Below, piece by piece: positions 36,359 through 48,229 of a stretch of DNA of 64,000 nt. Within the stretch, counting starts at the first letter, position 1, and each line of letters begins with the position of its first letter. The translations under genes were made by a program, and so were the position numbers. The DNA is taken from contig JAVFKD010000015.1 of NCBI GenBank assembly GCA_036429605.1, forward strand, positions 3,371,421 through 3,435,420, given 5' to 3'. Origin of the DNA: Cladobotryum mycophilum (taxonomy: Eukaryota; Ascomycota; Sordariomycetes; Hypocreales; Hypocreaceae). The notes beneath the pieces are model-generated. The model was given only the letters and a program-made list of their open reading frames with translations. It made no database searches and was not told where the DNA came from.

Positions 36359-37761
36359 TTACCGACAACAGAAAACGGTAAGCCTTCCGTTTTTCCACTC
36401 CAGCAACACATCAAGACCACTTGGCGAGCGGATTCCACGGAAGACGCAGCGTGCCGCCCTCTCTGCAACATGCGATGGCAACACCTCCCGTCTCCATCCT
36501 GTAATAGCAGACCAATGTTCGAGGCTCCCAGCCCCAAAACCCCCCTTCCCGAGAATTTCTTCCGAGCCCTCCATCTCGCCGTCCTTTTCCAGCTGCTCGC
36601 GCCTCTGCATTCTGCAAAAGAGAGTTAGGCTCATCCTCAAGCGACCACACAGCTTGTCGATAGACCCGTTGGGATAGATAGGTACTTACGTCAAAGCATT
36701 TTCGGTTCCCCACACGCACGCAATGATCCGTGATGGCGGAGGCTGGCAGAATTCCATCCGCTTCTTCGATATGGCCTCATGCTTGATTTCGATAAGACCC
36801 GTAGTTGTCCTGTCGACGGGCCTGTGTTAGTCCAAACCTCTCTCTTTGCATACAATGGATTGGGGAGGGGGTGACCAACTCAGCTGCGATGAATTCCATA
36901 GGTCGATCGCCGTACGCGTACAGCACATTGAACATCTTTCTTTCTGTTTCGGGCCATGGGTCCCCCAGCTGTTTGACCAGTGCCTCTCCTGTGAGCGCCA
37001 ACGTCTGCTGCGGAGTAATAAGACTCCTAACCATCTGCGTGACGTCCCTATCCGCAAACGCCGCGCCGTATATATACAGCGGCGGCGCAATGTGAGATGC
37101 AAATGGGCTCGGCCCACTAGAATTCATGGCTATAGGGGGACTCATCGGAGGGCTCATTGGAGGTGTCATGCCCGGAGCCATTCCCGGAGCCATACTGGCA
37201 GCGAAGTAACCATGATTTGGAGTCATGGGAGGGGGCTGGCTGTGATATGGCGGCGGCGCTGCTTGGGGTCCCGGGACATATACTGGATACACATGCACTT
37301 GCGCTTGCGGTGCAGGTGGCGGGTTGTCATGGTGCTGCACCTTGTCTCCAAAGAAAGCCGCCATTTTGGCACCAAACTTGTGCCCGAGAGGCCCGAGAGA
37401 TGCAGCTGTCAGAAACCCACCACCTATAGCGAGAGCTGTCTTACCCAAGCCGCGGTCTCCATCCTGAACCGGCGCATCAACTCCTTCTGGCGTGGGAGTG
37501 TACAGAGGTTGGCTGGCTGGAGGGGCTTGATGACTCGAGGGATCGGTCGGATAATCCCATTGCGTCGCACCAGTGGCAGTGAAGACGTAGAACCTAAGGC
37601 GATGGATGTTACGAACAGGTCTGACGGTATGAGGTTCTCCCCCACTTGCCATGAATTATGCTCAGGACTCCAGTTGGCTAGCCATCCTGGGGGTACGGGG
37701 GCGAGCCCGGTACAACGGCCCCGGGAGGAGCATCTGGAGATGGTAAATTTGGTGTTGACAT
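36359..37761 (-). CDS. WW-domain protein with Pro-rich linker and C-terminal globular part
   Basis: Exons 37761-37650, 37593-36880, 36809-36690 and 36611-36359 give 399 residues if one C is restored. The WW domain is PPGWLANWSPEHNSW plus FYVFTATGATQWDYP, which should bind proline motifs. Next come a Gly/Ala-rich segment (TALAIGGGFLTAASLGP), a Pro/Met-rich linker and a conserved block (DVTQMVRSLITPQQTLAL, LVKQLGDPWPETERKMFNVL, TTGLIEIKHEAISKKRMEFC) ending near VLLEWKNGRLTVFCCR. The first intron (37594-37649) uses a GC donor (GCAAGT) with a TAG acceptor; no GT donor fits the phase. The reading frame fails in the C runs at 37689-37701: one more C in either run joins the ATG frame to the WW domain. 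Function unknown; the family is common in filamentous ascomycetes. Confidence 0.75.
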
Positions 37762-38765
37762 CTAGATGTAGGTGCCTAAATTTGCGTCTTGGATATGGCC
37801 GAATATCGGTTGGAAGATGGGTTGAAGACGCGAAACAGAATGGAGCAAGCACTTACTCCGTCGCTCAGGAGGATCGAGTGTTGAGTAATGGGTACAGTGA
37901 GAGGGGAGGAAAGATATGGAGATCTGAGAGCGGGAGAGCGGGAATATTAGGCAGGTCTCTGCAATAGATGTTGTTGTGCTCGCTGTATAGCTCAGCAAAG
38001 GCCTATTGGGCTTCAATAGTTTGTGTTGAAGGAACTCTGGCACAGCCTATCAAGCCTGCCTACAAGGCTCAAGTCTTGGCACTAGCGAAGGGCGTCTTGA
38101 CTTTTGCTGGTTAGCCCAACGGCCAAAAGTTCAACCCTGACAGTTTGCTTCGGTACTTCGTGCAGCTGAGTGTAGCTGGAATGCCGGAACGTGAAAGGGG
38201 CTGAGGACGGGTCTGAGCTAGCAACAAAAGTCACCATACAGAGTGCTTCTAGCATTCATAGCAAGGCAGCCTGCCCAATTAAATCACAAGGCTCAAACCA
38301 GTCAGGGGGTTCCTCTCAGCCACATCTTCCTTCGTCGTGGGCGTGTCAAGTGTCTTACTCCTCATTCTTCTTGAGTCAAGCTAATAAAAGGCAGATTCGA
38401 ATGCAATTGGTGGCGGCCGGCGGACAATGAAAGTAGAGTATCGAACTCCTCTTTTGAGTTTCATATCCCCCATCTCTGAGTTAATGTACATTGGTCTAGG
38501 CTACTTCGTGCCGAACAAGCGATACAATAAGACGGGATGATAGAGTAAAGCATATTAAACCATGGGAATCAACGTGTGGACTGTGCACTCGTACTGATCA
38601 TTTTATAACCTTTATTTGTTTAATTATTGCAGGTGTATTCTTTCCGCCCGCATTGCTCTGCTAGATCCCTTCGCTGTCACATCGCATTTTAAAACCCGAG
38701 AGTCTGCACAATCCCGATGCCATGTGACTACAGGCATCCGCCGTGAAACTAGCCTGCTGCGCGAC
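37762..38765. other. Intergenic stretch
   Basis: About 1 kb, no supported gene or RNA. Confidence 0.45.
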
Positions 38766-40557
38766 CTAGTCTTTCTTGGGAGATGCGGCAACATATTCGA
38801 CATTCGAGGTCTCTGGATTTTGGTCGCCGGATTCCACGCTGATGACTGTTAGTCCTGACTATCACGAGAATAGGAATGGTGGCTGCAACTTACACTGTCC
38901 ACGTCGGACGCTTTTTGTCGTCGCGGGACAAGGTTGCATATGCACCCGCCAAAGACTGGGTATCCTGAAGGTATTCGTGTATATTGCCTGCATCAAGGCC
39001 GTTGACCAAACTCAACGGAGTGAAGTAGAGCAAAAGATTTAACAAGACCCAGCTGGCGGCGAGCAAACTTGGAATGACGATGAGAATCCTCAAAGAGACG
39101 GCAGAGACATCGGCATTCCAGACAACAAAAGAGCCGATGCCTGGTTGGGGCTCTCCGTCATCACCTCTGGCTTGATTGGGTACTCGGCTAGAGGCATTTG
39201 CGGAATACAGAGTCGAATCAGTCAGAATGTTGACGGTTGCGATGTAAGACGCTAACAATAGACGCTCTAGGTCGTCTTGAAAGCTACTTGACCCAGCGTC
39301 AAAAATCTGCCCTAATGCAGTCGTTGTCGACTTAAGTGCAGAAAGTCCAACACGGGAGCCAAGTTGCTGTATCATAGGCGAACCAAGGTAACGCGAGAAA
39401 AAGGTCTGCATAGACTCCGGTAGATCAAGTCCAGGGAGGTTGATGCTGTTAAGAACCCCGACTGTGCTATTGCGTCCTTTGTAGGACCACACAGTATCCT
39501 CCCAGCATGAGAGAGCTGGTCGGGCTGATTTGACCCTATAATCAACCCCAACTACACCCGTCAGTGCGAACTCGGTGAGATACCAGGGGTCGTTGCCTTC
39601 CATAAAGCTAGTTCTGTTGACCGATGAGACAACAGCTGCCCATGTGATGTTACTCTTTTCGAGTGTGCCGTTAAGCTGGTTCCCGGTGAAGAACTGTGCC
39701 GAGGGTTTTGGACCATCAAAGAGAGAAACATTTGCGACCCGTTGCCCAATAGAATTAGGGAACAAAACATAATCGTCCAGTGCAATTAAAGCGCTACCTA
39801 ATGGAGCGATTCTCGTGGCGCTATGCCATGTGTATTCAGTGACACAAGAACCGGTAACGTAGAGGTGAAGATGTGGATATCGCTGCAACCCAAAGTCTAG
39901 GCCAGTGACGTTGTATTCATAATTAAGCCTCAAGATGCTCTCGCCGTCCGCTGATGAACCTTCTGGTATGAGGCTGAACTTGACTTTGTCGTGGAGATCT
40001 GCATTCGCTTGGTCTGCGCTTCCGAGGGCACGGAGCGCCCATGGAGTTTCCAACGCGAACCTGGTTACCGCCTGCAAGTTTGTATCGCTTTCTCCAAGAT
40101 CCGGGATATATATTGCCTCTGGATTCACTGGGGCAGCGTTGCCAAGAATGAGTAACGGAGGGACAACAATATTCAGCGCCGTCTGCGCCGCCCACGCCGC
40201 AAAAATTAACAGCAACAGCGGGAACAACCACGCCTGTTTGTGCTCCTTCCTGTTTCTGTATTTCAATGCCTCTGCAATGGAACCGATGTCGCCGAGGTTA
40301 TTCCACAAGGTTGGGAGCACAGGGTGTGGCTTTTGCTTCCTGTCTGCACGCCAGATAAGGAAGACCACAATGCTCAAGATGATGGCCCAGACGTTCGTCA
40401 TCAGACGGGGCAGAAGGTTGGCATAGGTGGAGTTTAGAATATCGGCAACCGAAGATTTAACCGCGATAGCGTGTCTAGGTCCATGTTCGGTTGGGAAGTA
40501 GAATGTCTTCCATAGCAAATAAGTATCCGGCTTCTGTTCGACCACCGAGACAACCAT
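38766..40557 (-). CDS. Hypothetical multi-pass membrane protein
   Basis: Two exons, 40557-38894 and 38838-38766 (intron 38839-38893, GTAAGT...CATCAG), give 578 residues from MVVSVVEQKPDTYLLWKTF. Hydrophobic segments are seen at about residues 52-70 (NVWAIILSIVVFLIW), 108-131 (WLFPLLLLIFAAWAAQTAL) and 505-530 (LRILIVIPSLLAASWVLLNL). The long stretch between the second and third holds many Asn-X-Ser/Thr sites and single Cys (VTGSCVTEYTW, PALSCWEDTVW), suggesting a lumenal or extracellular domain. The tail is cytosolic and charged. I do not recognise a characterised family; similar uncharacterised proteins are common in Sordariomycetes. The upstream in-frame Met at 40662 was rejected because 40557 begins the conserved-looking part. 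Confidence 0.75.
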
Positions 40558-42790
40558 TGTTAATTTCCTTGGTGCAAATACACTTGTGGTGGAAACAAGA
40601 AGAAAATAATGATACAAGATCGGAAAAGAGCTATCCAAAGAAGAACACTCAAGACACGGCAAGAAAGCCTAGAGATTTCCCAGAGTCATTTGATCTCACA
40701 GGGAGCAGGTGGCCATACTAGCATCTTGGGGTAGATATCTGATTATGATACGACGGCAAGGAAATCACTGCGGTACGTATTCCATCAGGCATAAAACTTG
40801 TGCATAGGAGAGTCTTGTGCAGTTCAGACTATATGTTGATGCCTAACGGATACGAACGAATGGCAACATATACCTAATTGGACATCATTGCATCAATATT
40901 ATGTTGTGGAACTTTGGACAGTCAGCCTCGAGACCAGTCTTTATCACAATGAGGTAGAATTGGTTGGTTTAGAGTGTCATATGTGCGGATGCCAATATCT
41001 GCAAATCCTGCAGATATCACACCGAGAATGTGACAGGTCAATGGAATGGGGGCCAGGGCAGGGGTTCTGACAACGAATCGGATCGGATGTCCATCATTTT
41101 GACACACCAGCCTCAGGCCGTAAGCATCGTAGATTGAATTGAGCTCACGTCTCAAAAGGGAATATGCATCACCACACCTCGTCGCCCCGCAAGCCCCCAA
41201 GGACCATCAGCGGGACACACATTGTCCTGTATGCAATGGCATGGAATCAGAATTCATTTCAATAGATATTTTCTGCATTCTAGAGTGGATTGAAGCATAG
41301 ATGATCGTTTCGTACAATGAGACCCAGGTTTCCATAACCCCTCCTCATATGTATAGCATTGCCCAAGTCCGAGCCGCAGCCACACCGTCATGTGTCACAC
41401 ATCCTACTGAGATAGTATCCTCTCACACATCTTTTGGGCATTCAATCTAGGACAGCGGCTCAAGCTGAATGGGAGTTAATCTATTTAAGTGGCAAGTTTG
41501 TTTGAGGTAAGCCACTTGGGACGAAAGCCGACCCTCCAGGTTTACAATGCATCTGGAAAGGGGCCAGTTACTTATTTCATATTATGCTTATCACTTGAAC
41601 GTTTGATACTATTCATTATAAATGGATGCCTAAATGGTCAGCCTTGGTCAAGGGGTTCGGAAGTATGGCTCTCACCATTTGCGTGATCACTTCATGTTGG
41701 ATGATCCCGGGCGCACATCATTCATCTACTCTTATCCACTGTGACATGTACCATACACGTGCTGAGATTTAATTGGGCTTCGCCATAACCTTCATGGCCG
41801 AAAGAGACATGTTGTGTATGTATACCCAATCGTTGCAGCTAACAAGAATTCTACGCAATGTCCCCGAACAGGGGGCATCGTCTTGACAGCATGTACGCTG
41901 GTTTAGTCCACAGAAGTTGAGCCTCATTGCGCCGCCATAATCGCTTCACTATTAAATACCCAAAAAAGGGAGGGACCATGTCATTCGCGGTGAGTGTCAA
42001 TGGCCATTCCTCCAGCCGTTATCGAAGGTGCCGGACCATAGTTTTTGAGTCTTTCCAAAACGTTATCATGATATTCCCTAAAACAATTTTCCAACTATTT
42101 ATTGGCAAGCTGGGAGGACAGCACATGTGTAAATAATTTGCTGCTAATGATGCCATTTCTTCTCCTCATTTAGTCACATATCATATCTCGGTAGTCATCC
42201 CCCTGATCTTAGCAGCCAATGCGATCTAAGGTTCGGTGAGCACCTGCATAACCATGCATTTTCGTCGAGTATCCACCACGCGGTAATAGCAAAGGTCCTG
42301 CCGCTTTCGAATGTCCTGCCGTCGTAGCGTAAGCTGGTATCGTCCAATCATCATCGCATGCATTTGCGCCGGCCAGGGAAGTTGACAAATTTCGAACATA
42401 TTCCAAGGCAAAGTGATGAGCTGTACGAGCTGCAGTCTTGTTAATTCTCGTCTTTCCAATATCGCCGGCCTCTTACAGGATCCATTACTGTTGCTACATG
42501 GGCGGTCCGTCGTCCATGGGGCTTGCCAAAAATACGAATCCGACCTCGACAACTCAGAGCCATTCGGATGTCTCCATTCCTCACCCCGGGATCAGTCTCT
42601 AGCTCACTAATATTAGTTCCTGGGGTTGGTATTTATGACTGTATATCGCCCGTTGAAACGACTCACAACTCTCTGTTCACCATCAGTCGCTACCTTGAGT
42701 CACCATCGTTCTCCATAGCTGGAAATATTGTGTTTATTGCTTCTCATTGATTGCCTCCCTCGTCTTTCTACTACCGTATCCTCTTTCGTC
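40558..42790. other. Long gene-less stretch
   Basis: 2.2 kb with no supported gene; only short unrelated frames on both strands. The last 100 bp are a C/T-rich leader before the FAS1 gene. Confidence 0.5.
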
Positions 42791-44003
42791 ATGCGTTCAC
42801 ACGCAAAGACAATCATCATCTTCTTGTCGGGAATTGCTTCTCTAGCAGTGTCCCAGACTGCCCCTGATCTTTTGACTGCTCTCAGACAGTCAGGTGCTTC
42901 CAGGTTCGCAGACCGACTTGCAGCAGACACAGAAACCTTAAACGTCTTCCTGACCGTTGCCCAAACTGTCTTTGCTCCTTCCGATCTAACCGCGAGTCCC
43001 GGAATCCTACAGGAACGTGCTCTCTCTCCATTAGCGCAGCAGCAGGCCAGACTGCAGGCATGTGGCCAAGAGTCTAGGATAGCTCAACAGAGCATGACGC
43101 TTCCCGGCAGCACTATCCCAACGCTTGATAACTCTGGAAAGTTGAATGGTGCCCCACAAAGAGTAGTCATCGATAATAGACCTACCAACACTACCAATCC
43201 TACCAGAAGATGGGACTCTTTCGGTGTCCTCAAGCGACAGTCGATTGCGCCAGGCTCACTGAGGATTTCTTCAGGCCTTGGCAGGATCACGAATGTTGTC
43301 AAAGCAAATATCCCTTTTGACAAAGGAGTGATCCATGTTATTGATGAGTTCGTCGTACCTTCTCGCGAAAGCTTACAGAACCCAAAGTCTAGTAGTCATA
43401 TTTGCTAACAATATCTTGCTTTGGAACAGCTACTTCACCCTCCCGCAGCCCCTTTCCACTACGACTCAGCTCCTCGGCCAAACTGCCTTCGCAAGCCTCG
43501 CTTCGAGTAGTAATCTGACCGCAAAGCTCGACAACACTCAATCCGTCACCCTCTTCTTGCCGTCTAATACCGCACTCTCATCGAGCAATAACTTGACAGC
43601 GTCAGAAAAGTCGCAGCTGGTTTCGAATCACATCGTGCCTGGCTTTGTCGGCTATCTGCCAGACCTGGTAGACGGCGCTGCCTTGATATCGCAGACTGGC
43701 GAAGCTCTGACCATCAAGATCCGCGATGGGTTTTACTATGTCAACGATGCTAGAATCACGCAAGCAAACATTATCCTTGATGGTGGTGTTGCCCATATCA
43801 TTGACAGGGTAAGTAGACTTGTCTCATTCTCCTCGTACTTGGGCTGACAGCTGACTTTCTCTCACCACACATAGCCTCTCACACCAAAAGGCGTGCCACA
43901 GCCTCCCAAGGTTCCCACCTCGGGTAGCTTGCCGAACCAGAAGACTAATATGGCGTTGACTGCTGGTTTGGCCGGTATCGTTGGTCTTTTTGCACTTTTT
44001 TGA
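42791..44003 (+). CDS. Fasciclin (FAS1) domain protein, secreted, probably GPI-anchored
   Basis: Exons 42791-43347, 43430-43808 and 43875-44003 (introns of 82 and 66 nt) give 354 residues. A signal peptide covers about residues 1-21 (HAKTIIIFLSGIASLAVS). Two FAS1-like units follow: the first has TVFAPSD and VIHVIDD, the second has VTLFLPSNTAL, LVSNHIVPGF and DGGVAHIIDR, with the H2-type ends typical of fasciclin. The tail is a Pro/Ser linker followed by a hydrophobic C terminus (MALTAGLAGIVGLFALF), as expected for GPI attachment. FAS1 proteins act at the cell surface in adhesion. The first unit is interrupted by an Arg/Gln-rich insertion (ALSPLAQQQARLQACGQ). Confidence 0.85.
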
Positions 44004-44278
44004 TCGACTGCAAAATATTTGCTACGACTTAATGGACACATAGTAAGAAAGATGTACTTAGGCCTCATTGGAGGGAGGCATTATTGGAGATAAGCACATA
44101 TAAAGCATAGCCTCAGATATACCCTAATGACAAGCTTTCCATCCAAGATATTGATAGTCAATGTTCATGCCCCCCATCTATGATGTATGTCGAGAGCGAC
44201 GAAAAACCTCCCAACACGGAGGGGCAGACTAAAAGCATACAAAGACCCATTTGTAGATTTTGATGTTCTTGGAGAATC

Positions 44279-45195
44279 TTACAATTTGTAAATAGGCTCT
44301 CCCTCTGCAGTATCCACGGCATCGCGTATTACCTTCTCGATGGCCACGTCAATCTCATCATCTCCAGCAAGGAGATCCAGCCATCCGCTCTGCACCCCTT
44401 CTGCCGCCAGCAAACGGTCTGCTACATGTGCCACTGACTCTCTGCTTACTCTGCCTCTAACAACAGAAGTTTTCCCCAGCGATACTTGCCCAATAGAGTC
44501 ATCGGTCAAGGCGCCAGGTCGAAGGTCAATGCCAACCAGCGATGGTCTCTTTTTAGTCGCCTCATATAGAGCCTCATCAGCAGCGAGCTTGGCTTGGTAA
44601 TATCGTCCTTGGCCATTGTCTGTAACTTTCTCGTAATATTCGTCCCAGAGGTCACTAGGCCACCAGGCAGCGCCGCTGCGGCGGGCACCGATGTATGAGA
44701 CGAGCAGGAAGCGTGAAATGCTCAGGCTAGCTGTAGCAGCATTGATGAAATGAATCGCAGCGTCGCGATCTATTTTAAAGGTCTAGTAATGGCGAGTTAG
44801 CACACCCTAAATGCAAAAAATAATTACGGTGGACATACTCTTTCGGGTGCACCCTTGCCCCCAGCGCCTATGAAGCAAGTTAGTTTCAATACCAAGCAGC
44901 AACGGGCTAATATCGATGTATACTTACCTGCACTCCATGCAACGTAGTCAGGTTTAACCTCATCCAAAAGGCTCGCAGCCTCTTCTTGGCTACTAATCTC
45001 CTCGATGCTGCGGGCCAAGACGTGAAGCTTGCCTGGTAATCCTGCGCCGAGCTTTTCGATCGTGGGAATCTGTTCATCAACACGGATGACACTAGTGACA
45101 GTCCACGAACGCTTCAGAAGCAATGGAGTAAGAATCTGTGCGACTCTGCCATGGCCACCGAGGAGGAGTACATGATGGTGAGAAGAGGTCGCCAT
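44279..45195 (-). CDS. NAD(P)-binding Rossmann protein (NmrA / atypical SDR type)
   Basis: Three exons, 45195-44928, 44867-44839 (only 29 nt) and 44782-44279, give 266 residues. The N terminus carries the dinucleotide motif LLGGHGRVA. VAWSAGAGGKGAPERTFKID spans the two splice junctions; it and DRDAAIHFINAA match the NAD(P)H-binding family of atypical SDRs. Tyr-x-x-x-Lys-like YYQAKLAADEAL follows, then DLRPGALTDD. It probably binds NADP(H); reaction and substrate are unknown. The start was placed at MATSSHHHVLLLGG; an upstream in-frame Met at 45228 is possible. No signal peptide. Confidence 0.85.
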
Positions 45196-45939
45196 GGTGG
45201 GGTTGGAGTAATAGAAATGAGCGCTCAAGTGAACAAGACAATGAATTAGATAGATTTAAACTAAATAAGAGTTCATGATGGCAATCTAGAAGATATGAAT
45301 CATGTTATTTATGTTTCCAAGTATAGAACGGGCACGTCATGTTAGTGAATACATTCATCATGAGTCCATGACGCCCAACCTGGAAGTCGAACGCGGGGTT
45401 GTCCATAATATGCATTTCTCAGCAACGGGCCATGCCTCAAACAGTCAATCGGAGACACGCCTTTTGAGCACAGGCATCGAGTTCCAGAGGAGACATCTGC
45501 AGCTTGCTACGATCATGTTCCGATCAGAACCCCAAGGTATTTGGCTAGAGGTTTCTTTCTAGGGAATAGTTGGAGAATCATGTCGCGATCACTCACCCGC
45601 CTGCGAAATGGCACCCCTCCAGGATCCCTTTTCGTCAGCTTGACGGCGGAAACTTGCCATTTATGGTCAGTCGTCAAATCACAGCAAAGAGATGCCACCA
45701 AAAGCGTCAGGCTTATGAGATAAATCGGCACTTCATTGCTCATATCCAATATGCTATTTCTTTCTTTTTCTAGCATGACAAATAAGACTATTTATCCCCA
45801 GAACTTGTCCAGCTTGACCATGATTGGCGTTGGTGAACGCTAATTTATGAGATTTCCCATTCCCTACCCTACATGCTGAAAGACGACCGACTTTACTACA
45901 TCCATCCCTTCGACTGTCTTATGGTCTGATTCTTTTTGC
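45196..45939. other. Intergenic stretch
   Basis: No supported gene. Confidence 0.45.
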
Positions 45940-46200
45940 CTAGTTTTTGCGACACTGTTGATCACTAATTAGTCTATGATGATAACTCCGTAGGAGAAGA
46001 GGCAATATCTTTCTTACCCATCCCCAAGTCTCAGGCGGGCTTCCCACCGGCGCCGTGCAGTCAATTAGTGGGCAGCACAGAACGCGGGGCGAAGCATTTG
46101 GATTGCAACGCTGCCCTACTTGATTGCAAGTTGGAGGAGGGTCGTCAGCAATGGCTGCAACCGAAGCAGAAATCAGAAAGACGGCCGTGAAGATCTTCAT
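45940..46200 (-). CDS. Six-cysteine secreted miniprotein (knottin-like pattern)
   Basis: Two exons, 46200-46018 and 45954-45940 (intron 45955-46017, GTAAGA donor, GACTAAT branch, AACAG acceptor), give 65 residues. A signal peptide covers about 1-20 (MKIFTAVFLISASVAAIA). The mature part starts DDPPPTC. The six Cys are spaced C-x6-C-x9-C-C-x4-C-x13-C, the C-C-CC-C-C order of inhibitor-cystine-knot peptides. The last Cys is encoded only by the 5-codon second exon (CRKN-stop). Without splicing the frame runs on as a poorly structured tail with unpaired cysteines, which supports the intron. Function unknown: a small secreted cysteine-rich protein could be an effector, antimicrobial or surface peptide. 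Confidence 0.65.
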   Translation of the reverse strand: MKIFTAVFLISASVAAIADDPPPTCNQVGQRCNPNASPRVLCCPLIDCTAPVGSPPETWGWVRKILPLLLRSYHHRLISDQQCRKN

Positions 46201-47051
46201 AGTCAAATCTGGTTATTAAAGCGGACGTAGTCATTGATTGATAAAGATAAGTATGAATGTCTAAATCTTGTCGAGTCAAGGGTATCTGACCGTACATTTA
46301 TAGCATCCACATTGCAGATCATCAAGTGGCCAAAAAGCTCCTTGGCAAATGTCTCGGTAAGCTGCATCTCACACGCCGTTTGTTCATCCTCGTATTCCAG
46401 ACATGCACTCCCATTGGCCACGTTTGAAGCATCCCTTTCATGTCCAAACCGAAATACACATCGTCACTTGGTTCAACAAATTCGTCAAAGGATCTAACAA
46501 CTCGGACAAAACTTCGTCTCACTATTCACCCAACATAGATGCGGGGTTGAGAGTAGTTGACCCCCCTATGGACACCAAGCGACATATTTATCGTATACGC
46601 TGCGTGATATCACCAAGGCAAACGACTTCGCTACGGCTGGTTTGAATGTACTTGCAGACATCAAGGCATGCGACGCAAACCTATCTAATCCAAGGTAGTG
46701 AAGCTGGGTATGTATGCTGGTTACGTGTTAAACGCAAACGGGCATGAATACCGCTGTGGGAGGCGGGGGCGGGGTAATTACTGGATCCATTCTCGCGATT
46801 CACAGCTCAATGACCATGTGAACTGCTCAAAACTTTCTAGTTCTATCGCATATGAACGAACGTTTGGTGATGAAAGGAAACCTATACGAGTACTGAAACG
46901 AGGAAAAGATGCCCATGATGCTAGGCAAATAGTAATATTAGTACTGTGATGCATTCTTCAAGCATGATAAGCTTATTTGTCAATGACCTCAGCCATTTCT
47001 CCCATTTCCCATCGTCGCTCTTCGTAGCTTCGTTCAAGAAGTCTCTGGCCA
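46201..47051. other. Intergenic stretch
   Basis: No supported gene; holds the miniprotein promoter and the SDR 3' flank. Confidence 0.45.
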
Positions 47052-48229
47052 TCAACTCTCAATAAAGTCATGAACTTGCTCTTCACTCCAAGCCCAGAAC
47101 TCTTGGGCGTGTCCGTTGCCCCCTTCAGCCTCAGATCTGGTAGCTTCCAACAGATCCGGACGGAGAGAATAAAATCGACCCCAGGGAACAACTAAAGAAG
47201 ATTGCACAGTTAGAGCTTAGTCTTGATGAGGTTTCTAGGGAATTCCTTACTCCATTCTCCGCTTTTGTCGATCGTAATGTCAGATGAGAAGCCGGCAAAC
47301 AGTTCGACGTAGGCTCCATTGATGCTTGGATACAGCACAAAGGTGTTGAGCATCGTCTTAAATATTGAGCCACCATCGCGGTATAGGTCAGAGGCAAGAT
47401 GCCCCGGGTTCACGGGCATGCTAAGAACCCCAGCTTCCTTGAGTTGCCTAGCCATCTCGATTGCATACAGCCAATTGCCTGCTTTGCTGATGCCGTATCT
47501 CTCTAGGGGCGACATGGCCGGCCAATACTCGAGATAATCAGTGGATATGCCTTTCGACTTTTCTCCCATAGCTTCCAAGCCCATTGATGAGACCCAAACC
47601 ACACGCATAGTGTTGGGTGGTTCAATCTTGGCTGTCACCACTAGAGTAGGCGTAAGGATGCGAGTGAAGAGGAAGGGGCCAAATATATTGACGCCTAGAT
47701 GGATCTCATGACCTTGAGCGGTCTTTTGGGATCCATCCGTATCGTTGAGGGCCTGAATAACAGCATTATTGAACAGGACATGCAGCTTTGTCTCCTTTGC
47801 TAGAAATTCGTTTGCTGCTTTCTTCACAGTGCTGAGGTCGGCCAAGTTAAGATGCAAAAATACCAGCTCGCCGCCAGACTTGGGCCATGCAGCTTTTATG
47901 CTTAAAATTGCCTCGTTTGCCTTTTTCTCTGACCTCGTTGCGATGTAAACCTTTGCATTCCTGGAGTAAAGGACCTGAGCTGTCTCCTTGCCCACGCCTG
48001 AGCTTGCGCCTGTGACAATGTAGACCTGTGAGGCAACGCGAGTTGTTATCTCAACAACTTGTTGGTTCGATTCTGGCCTTGGTAATGCTCATACCTTGCT
48101 AGACAGATCGGGAACATCTTTCTCAGTGAATGCAGGCTTGGGTGGGTACATCTGTGTCCACATGCTGGCAAAGCCCTGGGCTGAAGGTTTGGGCGGACGG
48201 ACCGCAGATTTGCTGTTATCGCTTGCCAT
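47052..48229 (-). CDS. Short-chain dehydrogenase/reductase
   Basis: Exons 48229-48095, 48025-47251 and 47191-47052 (introns 69 and 59 nt) give 349 residues. The N-terminal leader (MASDNSKSAVRPPKPSAQG, then MYPPKPAFTEKDVPDLSSK) precedes the Rossmann fold VYIVTGASSGVG. The protein then shows NNAV, VVWVSSMG with the catalytic Ser, YGISK with Tyr and Lys, and NPGHLASDLYR. The end (IVPWGRFYSLRPDLLEA) is typical of fungal SDRs of the retinol-dehydrogenase-like group. All catalytic residues are present; NADP-linked oxidoreduction is expected, substrate unknown. A shorter model ending at 47210 simply reads into the last intron. Confidence 0.9.

Noticed and set aside
36777..37652. 291-codon model for the WW-region gene ending at 36777
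   Set aside because: Its 3' end reads into an intron (GTTGGT donor at 36879), and its 5' end starts inside the first intron. The spliced model recovers the WW core and a longer conserved C terminus.
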